From Alisma plantago-aquatica (Eukaryota; Streptophyta; Magnoliopsida; Alismatales; Alismataceae), in assembly GCA_963693085.1 (NCBI GenBank), contig OY856410.1, positions 565,041,906 to 565,105,905 on the forward strand: a DNA stretch of 64,000 nucleotides. Reading direction: 5' to 3'. The notes under the pieces were generated by a model, which was not told the origin of the DNA, did no database searches, and saw nothing but the letters and a program-made list of their open reading frames with translations. Positions within the stretch are counted from its first letter, which is position 1. Every line of letters starts with the position of its first letter. Shown here one piece after another: positions 47,081-59,900 of the stretch. The position numbers and the translations under genes were made by a program.

Positions 47081-48640
47081 ACTAAAATAAGAAGAAGATA
47101 TTACAATAAAAATATGATGAAAGTGATATACCAAAGGAGGGTGAGAATGATAAACTAAAGATAGACAAGGTTGATACCTTAATGGGTGAGGGTTTAAGGG
47201 ATATGATGATGCCTAAACTGATATCATATAACCCTAACCCTATAAACTGATACACTCACAAACTGATCCCTCTATAGTCTAATATAAGTGTGATGGGTGA
47301 CACACTTAGGCTGACACACCATGTGAAGGTGTGAGTAATACATTCGTTGAGGTCTTGGTTGAAACACCAAGTCATGGTGAGGTCAATTGGTGAAGGAAAT
47401 TAAGGTATTGTTGAAGGTTCACCCGATACAACCAAAACTCTAATGGTCGATATACAAAAAGGATAGCTAGGCCGATACACTAGTTAAGATAGTGTTGATA
47501 CATAATGAAATGATGAGGTTGATACACAAAGTGATACAGTGGTTGGTACCCTAAAAAGTATACTATGGCCAGTTACCTCAAGCACCTCTAAACAAGTGCA
47601 CAAGAAATAATGTTTTTACTGATACAAACAATAGTGTCATGGCCGACACAAGTGAATATGTCTAGGCCGACACAAGGGATAGTGTAGAGGCTGATACACT
47701 TTGAATAAAGTAGGCTGACACATGGGGAAAGTATTCAAATCAATACATGATGACATAATGAGGTGGATACACTTTGATAAGTGTAGGCCAATACATTCTA
47801 ATGAGGATCAAGTTAATACAACAAGTCAAGTTGAACTAGTATCCTAATAAGGATAAGAGAGGAACTTGTATCCCTCATGTTGATGATCAATCAATGCTAA
47901 TTGATGAAAGTAATTAAGTGTGGGCAATTGAAAAAGCTCCTAGATATGAGGAGGAATGATTTAGGGTTTGGTTATTGAATATAACCCTAGAAACCCTAAT
48001 CTGTTAAAGAAGAGAAACTCTACTCCTAATTACAAAGGGAAGTATAACTTGAAGTAGTATGATAATGTTAATCAATGCTTATGGTAATATAATGAAATGT
48101 AACCATATATATATATATACATATATATATACATATATATAGGCTATTCACTTGCTGCTTGTGTAGGTAGATAACACAAGTTACCCGTTTTGAAGAAGCA
48201 GTGGCATCACTTTGTAATTATCTGGATATATTTGTCTGGTGGCATTACTTTGTAATTATAGAGAAGTATTGGTCTGGTGGCATGACATGTAAATATGCAA
48301 CAGATATTGCTTTGTTGGTTTATGAACCAGATCTATAATTTATTTTGACCACACCTGCTGGAAAAGCGACAAAATGAGATCACAATGGGGGATGGTAGAA
48401 TGGGATTAGAGTATTTTATAATATTTCTCACTAAAATCCAATCTCATAGAAAAAGAGAGATGAACAAATATTTTTTCTAATTGATCATGTAACAACTTGA
48501 AGCATATCCATGCTCAGTGTAATGAGCCTAAAACTATTATAGTGGTGTCCTTTTGTGGAGACAAATAAACACATGAGAAATAGAATGACAGTTCCACATT
48601 GTATTACACAACGTCTTCTTTAGTTACAAATTTCTTCTTC

Positions 48641-48702
48641 CCATTACACATTCTCTGTTCTCATTACAAATTCTCTATTCCCATTACAAATTCTCTGTTA
48701 TC
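48641..48702. repeat. Three 20-21 bp repeats
   Basis: Three units of CATTACAAATTCTCTGTTCT type. It sits inside the possible Helitron. Confidence 0.75.
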
Positions 48703-48712
48703 ATTTTGTAAT

Positions 48713-49143
48713 ACATAAAACTAAAATATAATGAGTTTACTGATGATGTATACGGAGTTATAGCGACAAGTAAAGTAAGATGACATTCTATAATATGAAA
48801 GAAAGATTTGTAATCTGAACAAATAATTTGTAATAGAAAGGAAACAAACATAAACAAGGATGACATTTTTTAATTTGAATAGATAATCTGAAACAAAGTA
48901 AATAGCAAAGAGTAAATATAATACACGTAGAAAAAATATAATACAAAAGAACATATTGTAACTAAAATAAACATTTTGTAATTCCAAAAACTAAAATGTA
49001 ATGTGTATTCTGATGATGTATCTGAATTATAGCGACAAGTAAGATGGGATTCTGTAATAAGAAATAAAGGTGTATAATCAGAACTAATAATTTGTAATGG
49101 AAAGGAAACAAATGTAAATAAAGATGACATTTTGTTATCTTGA
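48713..49143. repeat. ~160-bp direct duplication in the possible Helitron
   Basis: Copies at 48713-48875 and 48985-49143 share TGATGATGTAT, TTATAGCGACAAGTAA, AATAATTTGTAAT and GGAAAGGAAACAAA. The overlapping minus-strand frames (48684-49226) fall here and are not genes. Confidence 0.7.
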
Positions 49144-51550
49144 TTACATTTGTTTACAAATGTAGATTGTATTATACAATTTCTATAATATACAACATAT
49201 CTACGGTCCTTGTTACAACATATCAACGGTCCTTGTTACAAAGTAACATCACTAGACATTTTTGTAATGTAGATTGTAATCTTCATTAAGTCTATTACTT
49301 ATTAAAGTTTCTGTTTGTATATTACAATATATCTACGGTCTAATACAATTTACTCTTTATATTACAGTATTTTCAAACACATTACAAAGTTATCAAATAC
49401 ATTCTGGGTTACTCTCGTTCGCATTTAATTTTTTATTTACATAACATAGATGTCTCAATTCTACTTTTCCCACTAGTGCAATGCACTCATAGTTTTTTGT
49501 CGTCTAGATAAAAATAATGGCCTCACACCCCTTGTATTGGATTTTGAATAAAAAATGACAGAAACATTATTCTATAACATACATAATTGACTTTTCCATA
49601 ATTACAAAAGATGCCATCGCTAGTCCCAAGTAAATGTGATAGTTAAGTATATGGATATGATAACCTAGAGATGGTTGTTGCCTAGTGAGAGGTGACATGT
49701 TTATTAATGAGCCAAGGAGTATTGAAACTCTTTATTTTGTGATAATAATGATGAGACATTATGTGAGTACATGATTAATATGTTTACAGAATGATTGATT
49801 GTAGCACATACATAACCTAATAAGGTAATACGCATATACCATATACAATAGTGAAACCTAGTAATGATTGTTCAATCCTAGGTTGATTCCCAGAAAATGG
49901 GAAATGGTGTATATTGGGTATGGTGATAATAATTCTGAGGAAAAATCCTAAATAGGTTATGTGTAAAGAACACTGGCCCTAATCTCAGGGCAGTCTACTC
50001 TTACTGAGTATGCATGATTAAAAGTTTGAGACTATTTTCTTTCTGGTAATTCATATAATGATGATCTTACAAATTAATGGAATATAGTATCTTGTGAGTG
50101 CTATGAAGATTATTAATTAATGTTAACTGATGTATATGAACCTTGATAAGGGAATATGAGAAATATGAATATGTGAATATGTAGACTTGGTTATTATGAA
50201 TAATGCATAGCCTTATACATTCCAATTTATGGGGGAAATTGCAATAATAAGGATGGAAAGATAAATGATTCTTCGAAACCCTATGTAGTTAAGCATGAAA
50301 CCTAATATTCCTTAAGAAGACAAATAGTGCATGGCGTGCTTTACTTAAAAAGTAATTAATATATTGAGACACATTCTCCCTATTTTGTATAAAGATAACC
50401 TTGCAAGTGAGATGGATGTCATAGCTAATGATTGCTATGGTTTCTATGGTTTACATATGATGTGGCACCAGTGATGCTTGGCATGGGTAATGCCTATATG
50501 CTCGATAAAGCATGTTGAAAAAACAATGAATCACAAGGATGATATAATGGGTCTTACGACCTAATAGATGCTTAGTGCCTACTTGAGGTGATATCCTTCA
50601 TTACTGAAATGAGGGATTGATATCCCATGATAATGTGTTGATGGTGACAGACTTATGAATGGAAGCAATGCAATGTTATGAGATGATTGGAATCAATTTA
50701 TAGTGTAAACGATTATATTCTCAATTGATATATTATCCCCTTTCTTTTGAAGAATTTATCTATGAAATGTATATTATAACATGATTGATGCCAAAAGACA
50801 CTTTAATTGATCTAAGTAATCAAGTGGAATATAATCATGTTGTTTTCTGGGCCATATATCCACGGAGTGTTAGTACTTGCTGAATAGTGAAACGTTCAAT
50901 TCCTATGGGAAACTCGGAGTGCATATTGTTGAATATGCAAGGGTGCAAGATGAGTATTTCCTTACTTCCTTCAAACCTCAGGATTAGCTTCGAGCCATTT
51001 CCTAAAAGGGTGTGGTTGTAGGTCGTCTCTCTAATACAAAAGAAGAGTATGATTGCGGCCATGACTCCATATATATAACCAGGATTGATTGAAGGTCATA
51101 CCCTGAATAAAGAACATCTACGCGATGTGTCTCTATAGAAAAGAGCCTCTATACGCTAGGCTAGCTACTATGCAAACTGACTTATATGTCTCTTTCATTC
51201 TCGTACTGACCGAGAGAAGATGAGGTCACATATTCCAGCTCTTCCATAGACCTTTATGGCATTGATGCTAACTTTGTAGTGGTCAGTTAGAGCATGGAAG
51301 GTATATTCCCATCTCTACAGGGCATAAGATTAATTGAATGGTGTAATCGGTTGTATAGCATATTTGCCTAAGGATTCAAATATGGGCATATTGAATGAAG
51401 CCTTGATTTGCTTTTATACTGTTTAATTTATAGCAATTATATGTATTCTTCATATTCCTTCTAAAGTAATTACTTGAAGGGAAAATGTGTTTAATATAAT
51501 GCAGCTTTACTCTCTATTCAAATAAAAATATACATGTAATAATAATAGTG

Positions 51551-51630
51551 TTGTTGGAGAGTTATATCTCTCGATGAGACTATTGTATCACCACATAGGA
51601 TCCACAAATTTTTAGGTAGACGTGCACGTG
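51551..51630 (+). other. Conserved Gypsy LTR block (copy C1)
   Basis: GTTGGAGAGTTATATCTCTC, GTATCACCACATAGGATCC, ACAAATTTTTAGGTAGACG. Starts 533 bp before the LTR end. CTGTACTCTCAGGTCCTTTG follows near 51741. Confidence 0.72.
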
Positions 51631-52083
51631 GTAGCAGAGATCGTGTAAGCTAAACAGGACAACATTAGGAAGACAATCTAATATTTAAGATGGTATGTTA
51701 TCAGTCGTGTCTTATTATAGATAGAAGTCATATGTGTCATCCCTGTACTCTCAGGTCCTTTGGGGGATTTTGTGTAACAATTTTATAATCGATTTGAGAT
51801 TTTGGCTAGAACGCATTGATGTATAATGTTGCTTTTGTATATGATCTGGTAAAGCAACTGATATCTTATATCACGGGAATGTGATGGCATGACATATGTA
51901 AAGAAGTGAATCATGTTGTATAAATTCATAACTAGCTTTGGGCCTTTCTATAAAGAGTTTCCTGGCATTGGATCTCTTTGACAAATATTTTAAATTTTTA
52001 GTGATTTTCAGTAATACATTGCTAATGGTTATTTCTGCTTAGTTTTAAGTAATCTTGTTGTCTGTGTGATAGCGGGTGTTACA

Positions 52084-53798
52084 ATTGTGGTATCAGAGCT
52101 ATAGGTTGGCTGAGTCTACAAGGACACTAGGATTAGGACTAGGATGATGTCCAAGTTGATAACATGATATAATACATGGTGCATACTACCTAAGCTCAAT
52201 ACCTGAGTGCCCTGGCCTGGTATTCAAATATTGAAGAAAAGGTAAGTATAGAACTGTTCGATTGATTTCTCTTTGATTGTTCTGATCAAGTAGTCATTTT
52301 GGAGCAATCAAAGGAGCATAACAAATAAAAAATCATGATACTAATGCTTCCATCTTACTTTAGAAGAAATAGGAAATACACCATAACTTGCTAAAGCTTG
52401 GATGTTTGGTAACTAAAAGAGAAAGATACAACCCATGAAACCTAAAAGCTAAGTGTGAATAAGATATGAAAGGTTCTTGAGGCTCTAATTTCAAGAAATG
52501 TGTAGAGTAAAAGAAAGATAAACGTGAGCTAATAAAGAAAGTCAAAGTGTAGAATTCACATAAGATGGAGAAATGAATAGAGGATGAAATGAAGAGATAA
52601 ATAAGAATAAATGATGAATAAATAAAGAGGAACCTGACTTAATATCATACTAGCCTATGAGTATAAGAAAATGTAAGGTACAATCCTCATGGTATGAGAA
52701 AGGGAACAAGGAAGATGATCCCTACTCAATAAAGGATATGTAAAGAGTAATGATCTTTTTCATAATGTGAAGAAGAAAAATATAATCAATCCAGGGAATG
52801 TTCATGAACATGTCAAATAATAACTCAATAAGGAGTAATGATGTGTAATCATCTTTACAATTCCTATACCAATGGCAAGGAAACCAAGATGAAACTGGAT
52901 TCAATGACACATGAACAGCTGAAAACTCATATGATAACCAAAAGAAGTTAGTAATTCCTTCTTCTTGATAAGAAATCCTTGGTTGATTATGAAATAACAA
53001 GAGGAGTATGTTTCCTTGTATTCTTTTCTTTGGAGATATGGTAGTCAAGTGAGTCATATGCCACTTGATGTGCATGGTTCTGATGTGACATGAGATGGAT
53101 ACTTGAAAAATATCAACTAAGACTTGGATTTTAATTCCAAGATAGTGATATCTAAGATTGGTAATGTTATGCATACCTTTTAAAATAATTAGATATCCTT
53201 ATATTATGTTTAATATCAGTAATGACAGTTGAAAATCTGAATGAACATGAACATGATGTGTTCTAGCATACGTAATGGATACCAAGGTGAAGAATCCTAG
53301 TAACCAAAAGGTGCCAATTGTATATCGGATCAAGGTAATGTTCTCTAATAAGAATTCGATGTATAATGCCCTTGAATTTGCAGTCTTACCTTTTCCCTTA
53401 GACAAATATAATGACTCCCTAGGGTTGTGAACCTCCTCTTGTAAAATTACAAGTTGTGAAGGTGACATAAAAGGGTATAATTACCACTTGAGTTGTAGAA
53501 GGTATGTACATTATTCTATGTTAACTTATAATTTGACATAGTGTTAACTCTACAACCCAAAAATGGTAAAATTAATTGAGGATATATCCTATGTGATGAA
53601 TCTTATATTAATTTCAAATAAAGTTCCATGATATCACTGTGGTAAGATGTTTAATATAAGAATCTTGCTTAGTCATAAAGTGAGTTTACTATTTTGTAAT
53701 TCCTTTGGCTGTTTTCATAAAGTTTATTGAAGAGTTAAAAGAAGAAGTACCTATCTCTTTTATCTTGAGATTTTGGGGACAAAATCCTTGTGAGCGGG
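52084..53798 (+). other. Core of element C, no coding sequence seen
   Basis: The first ~70 bp match the leader after the LTR-A primer site (GAGTCTACAAGGACA). After that I find no gag, protease, RT or integrase motif on either strand. The minus frames at 52722-53174 and 53199-53468 have no known domain. The end GATTTTGGGGACAAAATCC then GAGCGGG resembles the 3' end of Gypsy pol and a polypurine tract just before the 3' LTR. Confidence 0.65.
52088..52099 (+). promoter_or_regulatory. Primer-binding site of element C
   Basis: TGGTATCAGAGC, exact initiator-Met primer site, four bases after the LTR-C1 end. Confidence 0.9.
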
Positions 53799-53804
53799 TG
53801 ATAA

Positions 53805-53806
<2 letters not shown>

Positions 53807-53869
<63 letters not shown>
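53807..53869. repeat. (TA)n microsatellite at the LTR-C2 deletion point
   Basis: About 30 TA dinucleotides, followed by ATGATGTATGATGTATGATG. Confidence 0.95.
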
Positions 53870-53873
<4 letters not shown>

Positions 53874-56229
53874 TATGATGTATGATGTTCATAGCCAAAT
53901 GAGCACTGTAGTAGTTATAATTTTATATAGTTGAAATATGCCTCATAAGAAATGTGGAAAACATGTATCATAGGAAGAATGTAAGGAGGTATGGTGACCT
54001 GGAAAAGACATGTTGTCTAGAAGGTGATGTGGTACTCAATGATAAGTTTAAGGAATTAATATCCTATGATAAAAATGACCGGGTAACACAAAGGTGTTCC
54101 AATTATTAAAGAATCTTAGGCAATATGATATACCTTCTTTCATTTTATCATATTTTCAACTTGATCACATGATTATATTTGATACAATGAAAAAAATATA
54201 TAATAAAATAAGCATCTATACATAAGGAGTTATCAAATAGGGTTTGGTTACTAGACATGAACATGAAAACCTTAATCGGTTATAAGGGAAAAATCCTGAC
54301 CCTAATTGCGAGATGGTAGTAATTTGAATGATTCTCTTTATGACATGGTAATCATATTTAATTTCTTTTATCAAGAAATCCTAACCATGTAGGTATTATG
54401 TGATAATGAGAATAGCTATGTGTGAGCTGTGATGGCATGATATAATACAGTTTACATGAGCCATGTGAAATATTTGTACAACAAGTATGATGTTACATGG
54501 GTCTAATGACCTGAAGTTGATTGTTTCCTAGTAAGAAGTGACATGGTTCAATAATAAATTGAGGGGTTAATACCACATAATTGGGTATATTGGGTATGGT
54601 AATAATAATTTTGAGGAAAACTCCTAAATAGGTTATGTGTAAAGAACACTGGCCCTAATCTTAGGGCAGGCTACTCTTGATGTGTATGCATGATTAAAAG
54701 TTTGAGACTGTTTTCTTTCTCAGTTATTCATATAATGATGATCTTACAAATAAACAGAATATTATAGCTTGTGAGTGCTATGAAGATGATTAATTAATGT
54801 AAACTGATGTATATGAACCTTTATAAGGAAATATTAGATATATGAATATGTGAATATGTATACTTGGTTATTATGAATAATGCATAGCCTTATACATTCC
54901 AATTTTTGAGAGGAAGTGCAATTAGAAGGCTGGAAAGATAAATGATGCTTCAGAACCCGAGCTGGTTAAGCATGAAACCTAATCTTCCTTAAGAAGACAT
55001 ATAGTGCATGGCGTTGTTTACTTAAAAAGTAATTAATATATTGAGACATATTCTCCCTCTATTTGTATAAAGATAACCTTGCAAGTGACATGGATGCCAT
55101 GGCTAATGATTGATATGGTAGCTATGGTGTACATATGACGTGGCTCCAGTGATGCTTGGCATGGGTAATGCATATATGCTCGATAAAGCATGTTGAGATA
55201 ACAACGAATCATAAAGATGATGTGATGGGTCGTATGACCTAATAGAGGCTTAGTGCCTAATTGAGGTGATATCCTCCAATATTGAAATGAGAGATTGATA
55301 TCTCATGATAATGTGTTGATGGTGATAGCCTTACGAATGGCAGCAATACAATGTTATGAGATGATTGGAATCAGTTTATAATGTGAATGATTCTATTCTC
55401 TGTTCATATATTATGCCCTTTCTTTTGAAGAATTTTTCTATGTCTTGTATATTATAGCTTGATTGATGCCAAAAGACACTTTAATTGATCTAAGTAATCA
55501 AGTGAAATATAATCATGTAGTTGCCATGGCCATAGATCCATTAAGTGTTATTACTTGTTGGATGGTGAAACGAGCAATTTCTGTAGGAAACTTAGAGCGT
55601 GTATTGTTGAATATGTGAGGGTGCAAGAAGAGTATTTCCTTACTTCCTTCAAACCTCAGGATTGGCTTTGAACCATTTCCTAAAAGGGTGTGGTTGTAGG
55701 CTATAGATCTAATATAAAAGAAGAGTATGGTTGCAGCCATGACTCCATATATATAAGCAGGATTGACTGAAGGTCATACCCTGAATAGAGAACATGCTAA
55801 GCATTGTGTCTCTATAGCGAAGAGCCTCTGTATGCAAGGCTAGCTATAATGCAGACTGACGTATATGTCTCTTGCATTCTTGCACTGATTGAGAGAAGAT
55901 GAGTTTGCATATTCTGACTCTTCCATAGACCTTTATGGAACTAATGCTAACTTCATAGTGGTCAGTTGGAGCATGGAAATTATATTCCCATCTTCACAGG
56001 GCATAAGATTGATTGAAATATGTAATCAGTCGTATAACATATTTTCCTAAGGATTCAAATACAGACATATTGAATGAAGCCTTGCTTTACTTTTATACTA
56101 TTTTATTTATGACCATTATACATGTTCTTCATATTCCTTCTAAAGTAATTACTTGAAGTACATGTCTATTTAATATAATGCAACTTTACTCTCTATTCAA
56201 ATAATAGTATATATGTGATAATAATAGTG

Positions 56230-56310
56230 TTGTTGGAGAGTTATATCTCCCACTGGGACTGTTGTCTCACCCTGTTAGATCCACAACTTTTTAGGTGGAC
56301 GTACACGTGG
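56230..56310 (+). other. Conserved Gypsy LTR block (copy C2)
   Basis: GTTGGAGAGTTATATCTCCC, CTGGGACTGTTGTCTCACCC, CCACAACTTTTTAGGTGGACG. Confidence 0.72.
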
Positions 56311-56760
56311 TTGCAAAGATCGTGTAAGCTAAAAAGGACAACATTAAGAAGAAAATATAATATTTAAGATGGTATGCTATCAGTTGTGTCTTATTACAGA
56401 TAGAAGTCCTATGTATCATCCCTATACTCTTAGGTCCTTTGGGGGATTTGGTGTAACAATTATAATCAATTTGAGATTTTGTCTAGAATGCCTCAATGTA
56501 TAATGTTGCTTTTGTATATGATCTGGTAAAGCAACTGATATCTTATATCATGGGAATGTCATGGAATGACATATGTAAAGAAGTGAATCATGTTGTATAC
56601 ATTCATAACTGGTTTTGTGCCTTTCTGTAAAGAGTGTTCTGGCATTGGGTCTCTTTGAAAAATGGTTTAAATTTTTAGTGATTTTTGGTAATCCAATGCT
56701 AATGGTTATTTTTGTTTGGTTTTAAGTAATCTTGTTGTCTGTGTGATAGCGGGTGTTACA

Positions 56761-58870
56761 TTATCCTCCCCTTTTAATATGGTGGGGAAATGGGAAACGA
56801 ATAAATGAAGAATGGATAGAAAAAACCTTTAACCTTATCCTTATTCTTATCCTACATGGTATGGATAAAGGGTAAACGGGTAATACCCTCCCCATTGACA
56901 ATCTTATCAATGAAAGATAGTTTTGCATGTAGAGATGTGTTATATTTTAATAAAAACTGATGATTCTATTCATTTTGTCATCGTCACTTGAACTTGAGAC
57001 CTCTTGATTACAAATAAAAGATATCTAACTGTCTGGGTGTCATGAGTATTATAGATAAGTAAGTCTAGGATAGAGTACCACCTGGATATCTCTATCCAAG
57101 TCAAGTTAGCACTATATTTTATAAAGCTAGTCATACTAATCATCAAGATATATTACAATATATTACATTACAATAAAGGTCCAGATTATGTTTTCCAAAG
57201 GTGCAGACACAAGGAGACCCCAAAATTAGTCCCATACGAGGGGCTTCAGCGATTGTTGGCTTCTAGACATTGAAAGGCCAAGTCCAAACTTCAGAAATGG
57301 GGATGGGATCCTCTACGATACCCAAAATATATGAATGATCATATCATTTTTGCATACCATTGAGATTACTAATGATGGGGGTGGATTCCCTTAAACACCC
57401 AATATATACTCATATATATACCCATATATGTATATATACACATATGCACGTATACATATATACATATATACATAAATACATACAAATGTATACATATATA
57501 GATACATGTACATATATAAGGGTCTTTTAATAAATGTAAGTTATTGTGCAATGCTACCTGTGTTTGAAGTCACGTTGGCATTGATTATAATAATAGTCCT
57601 AATACTCATATTCTGAATAGTGGTGGTATCTATTGTAATGAAGTCAATAACAACACTAGTGGCTAGGACTCTCCACTCCCATCTTGGCAGTAACCCAATC
57701 TCCCAAATCTTGGTATAAATCATGTTTTTTGTACGCTTAACTGGCCTTAGCTTAGAGCCCCAAGTCTAAGAGGGGTTTGAATTTTTCTTACGTCTGTGTA
57801 ATTCATTCACTTTATTTAGTGTTGCTGAGCTGAGAAATGTTTAATCATCAATTACTTAAGTGCATTTAGGTGAATAAACGTCAAAATATTATATGATTTA
57901 CTCAAAGTTATTTTTCTAGTTAATTTGGTATGGAAAGGTTGAATTTGAGATAGTCCAATCTCCCAAATTTGACCATTTATTGTCAATAAGTCATGTTTGA
58001 CTAGTTATGTGTAGGAGCGTGTATGACAAAACTTATGAGGAGAATGTTTTTGTTGATATTTTTCCATACAGGTGAAAGTTATTTCCCATATTGTTATCTT
58101 TGATAGTGGATCGAAAGAGACATTTTTCTAGTTTATTGATGATAAATTATTCCCAAATATATTTGCCTTCCTTAAAAGAATATGAACAAAACTTGCAATG
58201 GTCTTGAGAGTAAACATTATGAATGCAATCTAATTTTGAGGATACCCCAACATCCTACAATCTTTAGCTTGGTTGGAATATTTTTAATTAACAAGGTGGA
58301 TCTATTTTTTATGCTATTAGAACTTCTCGCAGATAGTCCCTTCTTAACATGTAGATATTATTCGCTATCTAGTATGATAGGAGTATACAACTGAGGAATT
58401 ATGAAGAGATGCATGTGAGTGAAGCAATCAAGATGGTAGTTTTCCCGCTCTATTAAGACAATTTGTCTTCCAACTAGATATTCTCTGAGACATTTTGGGT
58501 AAGATTTGTTGCCATACCGAGAAGGGTAGCTTGTTTGGGGACAGTGATAGTCACAAAATATTTTAGTGGGAATTCTTCCTTTTTACATTGTAGGATATGA
58601 AAAATTGAGACATGTCACAATGGAGAAAACATGAGCCTACAATGGAAGATTTTTTCAAATTGATGTTTAGACTTGATAGGTGTTGGGTAATACCGATAAC
58701 CCTAATTACATTGATCGCATTATGATCATTAGGGTTGATAAAAGTTATCGTGTCATTAGAAAAATTGTATCAAATATTTGTATTTGAGGTTCTTGATTGG
58801 TGTGGGAATGTTGTTTCTAACTCTCCATTTAAACATCACTATAAGAAAGGAGCAGATTATTACAAACAAA
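56761..58870. other. Unassigned region right of element C
   Basis: Contains a CCTTATCCTTATTCTTATCC run (56833), a TACATATA-type low-complexity stretch (57405-57520) and no frame over 70 codons with a known domain. No supported gene. Confidence 0.5.
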
Positions 58871-58879
58871 TATGGAGAT

Positions 58880-59900
58880 AGAGGTCAACTTGTTTAGTCC
58901 TTTTTTGGTTGAAATTCCCAAAGGGTGAACCATTAAGAAGGACTAAAAAATGTCCCAATTTGAGAGAGGGTCTATTTGGATGATCTGTTTGTGAGGAAAT
59001 TTGTATCATTTAAAACAAAAGAACAAGAAATCCCAATTGACGTTATCAGAGGTTTTATAAAGTCCAATTTGAAAATCAACAAGTCTTGTCCTGAGTTTTG
59101 ACTAGAGTGAATGAGTTCATTTTCTAGGATACAAGCATCCAAGATTCTTCTTCCTTCAAGAAAAGTAGTTTGTTCTTCACTAATGGTGTAGCCTATATAG
59201 TTTTCTAGTCTATTGTTCAAGATAATATCAATGATTTTGTATGAGTTATTGATTAGGTTGATTGGTCGAAAGTAGTTAATATGGATAACATTCTCAATTC
59301 TTTTATAAGAGTGATATATGTGTTGTTATTTTGTTTCATATCAATATCTTTGTTTTCAACCAATCCTAAGAAAAAATCATGGAATCCTTTTAATGGTGTC
59401 CCATTGGTTCCTATAGAATGATATATCAATCCCATGTGGTCATGGGGATTTGACAATCCAAAAGAAAAATTGCTCTATGGATTCCATCTATGGTGAAGGT
59501 GTTGACTAGAAGTTGTGGACTAGACACTTTATTCTTCATGGGAAGACTCCTATTAATAATTAACAAATCACTTGTGGTTCAATTATTTATGAATAGTTGT
59601 TTAAAATAGGTGGTAAAATTGTGTATTATATTTGGTTTTTTTATTAGACCCCTTCCACGTTCAAGAGTGTGAATCAAATCTATTCTCTGGTGAGTTGTGA
59701 CCATTGAACACCTCATGGAATAATTGTGTGATTGTATCATGGATCCATTGAATATTTACCTCTTCTTCTAGTAAATCTCCAAGTCAAGGAGTAGTTGGTG
59801 TAATTGTGTTATGATGGCCAATTTTACAAGGGTGTCACAATCATCTTTTGTATCCTCTACACAAGGGTCTTCATGGTGTTTAAGATTGTGCTTGTTGATC
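58880..59900 (-). pseudogene. L1-like LINE reverse transcriptase fragment
   Basis: The minus strand holds a non-LTR RT core in several frames. Near 59300-59220: VIHINYFRPINLINNSYKII. Then 59220-58972: NNRLENYIGYTISEEQTTFL, EGRRILDACILENELIHSS and FKLDF, after which a one-base shift gives SDNVNWDFL, all in normal LINE order. Upstream, IHRAIFLLDCQIP (about 59480) fits the block before the RT fingers. Frameshifts and stops show it is dead. No poly(A) tail or endonuclease part is evident. Confidence 0.82.

Larger units (their letters stand above)
48108..49506 (+). mobile_element. Possible non-autonomous Helitron in LTR-C1
   Basis: Sequence missing from LTR-C2, placed between parts that align to 54395 and roughly 54450. 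The right end has a hairpin AGTGCAATGCACT (49476-49488), then T-rich bases and CTAG (49503-49506), the layout of a Helitron 3' end. The 5' edge is unclear because an (AT)n tract lies there. The base after CTAG is A, not the usual T. It carries no Rep/helicase gene. Confidence 0.42.
45455..52083 (+). mobile_element. LTR-C1: 5' LTR of element C (6.6 kb with insertion)
   Basis: The first ~200 bp align with the LTR-B 5' end on the opposite strand. It carries a TATA box at 46178, a 27-bp minisatellite (46832-47080), a probable Helitron insert (about 48108-49506), and the shared Gypsy LTR block at 51551-51630. Without the insert it is about 5.2 kb, close to LTR-B. No supported gene. Confidence 0.78.
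45455..56760 (+). mobile_element. Element C: long-LTR Gypsy-derived element without coding sequence
   Basis: Two related LTRs flank a short core. LTR-C1 starts TGTAACACCCCTGACC and ends GGGTGTTACA (52083), followed by the primer site. LTR-C2 ends GGGTGTTACA (56760). A long direct repeat pairs 49907-52083 with 54588-56760. The core of about 1.7 kb has a polypurine end but no gag or pol domain on either strand, so this fits a non-autonomous large retrotransposon derivative. Flanking bases are TTACA and TTATC, so the target duplication is not clean. Confidence 0.8.
53799..56760 (+). mobile_element. LTR-C2: 3' LTR of element C (3.0 kb, shortened)
   Basis: Starts TGATAAC right after the polypurine tract and passes at once into a (TA)n tract. 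Homology to LTR-C1 resumes at 54220 (equivalent to 47970), so roughly the first 2.5 kb of the LTR are missing or unrecognisable. From 54588 on it closely follows LTR-C1, with the shared block at 56230-56310 and the end GGGTGTTACA. Confidence 0.78.

Noticed and set aside
52722..53174. 150-codon minus-strand frame in the element C core
   Set aside because: No domain and opposite to the element's strand; the length alone is not enough in AT-rich DNA.
45450..56765. 5-bp target duplication around element C
   Set aside because: TTACA and TTATC agree at only three positions, so it is not convincing.
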